Shown here piece after piece: positions 7,337 to 7,381 of a DNA stretch of 7,381 nucleotides. The notes under the pieces were generated by a model, which was not told the origin of the DNA, made no database searches, and worked only from the letters and a program-made list of their open reading frames with translations. Made by a program: the position numbers and the translations under genes. How positions within the stretch are numbered: position 1 is the first letter of the stretch; each line of letters opens with the position of its first letter. The DNA comes from an uncultured Alphaproteobacteria bacterium (GTDB lineage Bacteria > Pseudomonadota > Alphaproteobacteria > RF32 > CAG-239), in assembly GCA_900540425.1 (NCBI GenBank), contig UQFU01000080.1, positions 1-7,381 on the forward strand, given 5' to 3'.

Positions 7337-7367
7337 AACCCCCGCGTTTAACGCGGGGTTCTTTATT
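7337..7367 (+). terminator. Kinase gene terminator, probably bidirectional
   Basis: CCCCGCGT (7340-7347) pairs with ACGCGGGG (7351-7358) around a 3-base loop and is followed by TTCTTTATT. On the opposite strand the same hairpin is followed, after two bases, by seven T residues (plus-strand A at 7328-7334). It could therefore end transcripts from both directions. Confidence 0.8.
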
Positions 7368-7381
7368 AACGGGTGTAACCC
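7366..7381 (-). CDS. Possible last codons of a convergent leftward gene
   Basis: On the minus strand the last bases read GYTR then TAA (7368-7366), placed just before a hairpin with a T-run in that direction. This is the expected layout for the end of a leftward gene lying right of the window. Four codons cannot identify a protein, and the match may be chance. Confidence 0.2.

Overview
The window reads as chromosomal DNA from a Gram-negative bacterium, most likely an alphaproteobacterium. GroES (FGKWSG, then [17 protein letters not shown]) and GroEL ([15 protein letters not shown], then [18 protein letters not shown]) look like alphaproteobacterial versions. This rests on recalled family patterns, not on a search. 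Gene density is high, intergenic gaps are short and AT-rich, and nearly every transcription unit ends in a visible hairpin terminator.

Layout, left to right. Positions 1-48 probably hold the end of a rightward gene outside the window and its terminator. Positions 49-2160 are the leftward groES-groEL operon, with its own promoter and terminator. Positions 2190-3718 are a leftward membrane-protein pair: a prepilin-peptidase-like aspartic protease, then a NavAb-like voltage-gated cation channel gene broken by a frameshift and closed by a strong terminator. Positions 3835-5691 are leftward htpG (Hsp90). Positions 5692-5847 are a divergent promoter region. Positions 5848-6139 are a small rightward 2[4Fe-4S] ferredoxin gene with a terminator. 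Positions 6140-6288 hold a promoter and a foldable leader. Positions 6289-7308 are a rightward PfkB-family sugar/nucleoside kinase with a terminator. The last bases may be the end of a convergent leftward gene.

Functionally, groES, groEL and htpG are protein-folding genes. The putative promoters of groES and htpG share one layout (TTG-type -35, then 16 bases, then CCTAnnT), which suggests common heat-shock control. No CIRCE operator was found. The ferredoxin and the kinase are separate units and are not obviously linked to the chaperones.

I do not see a clear new multi-gene system. The items most worth a second look are the broken channel, whose frameshift fits an 8-base deletion between short repeats and whose selectivity filter is non-canonical; the structured leader of the kinase gene; the Cys-Ser-Cys in the GroEL tail; and the methylase-less prepilin peptidase.
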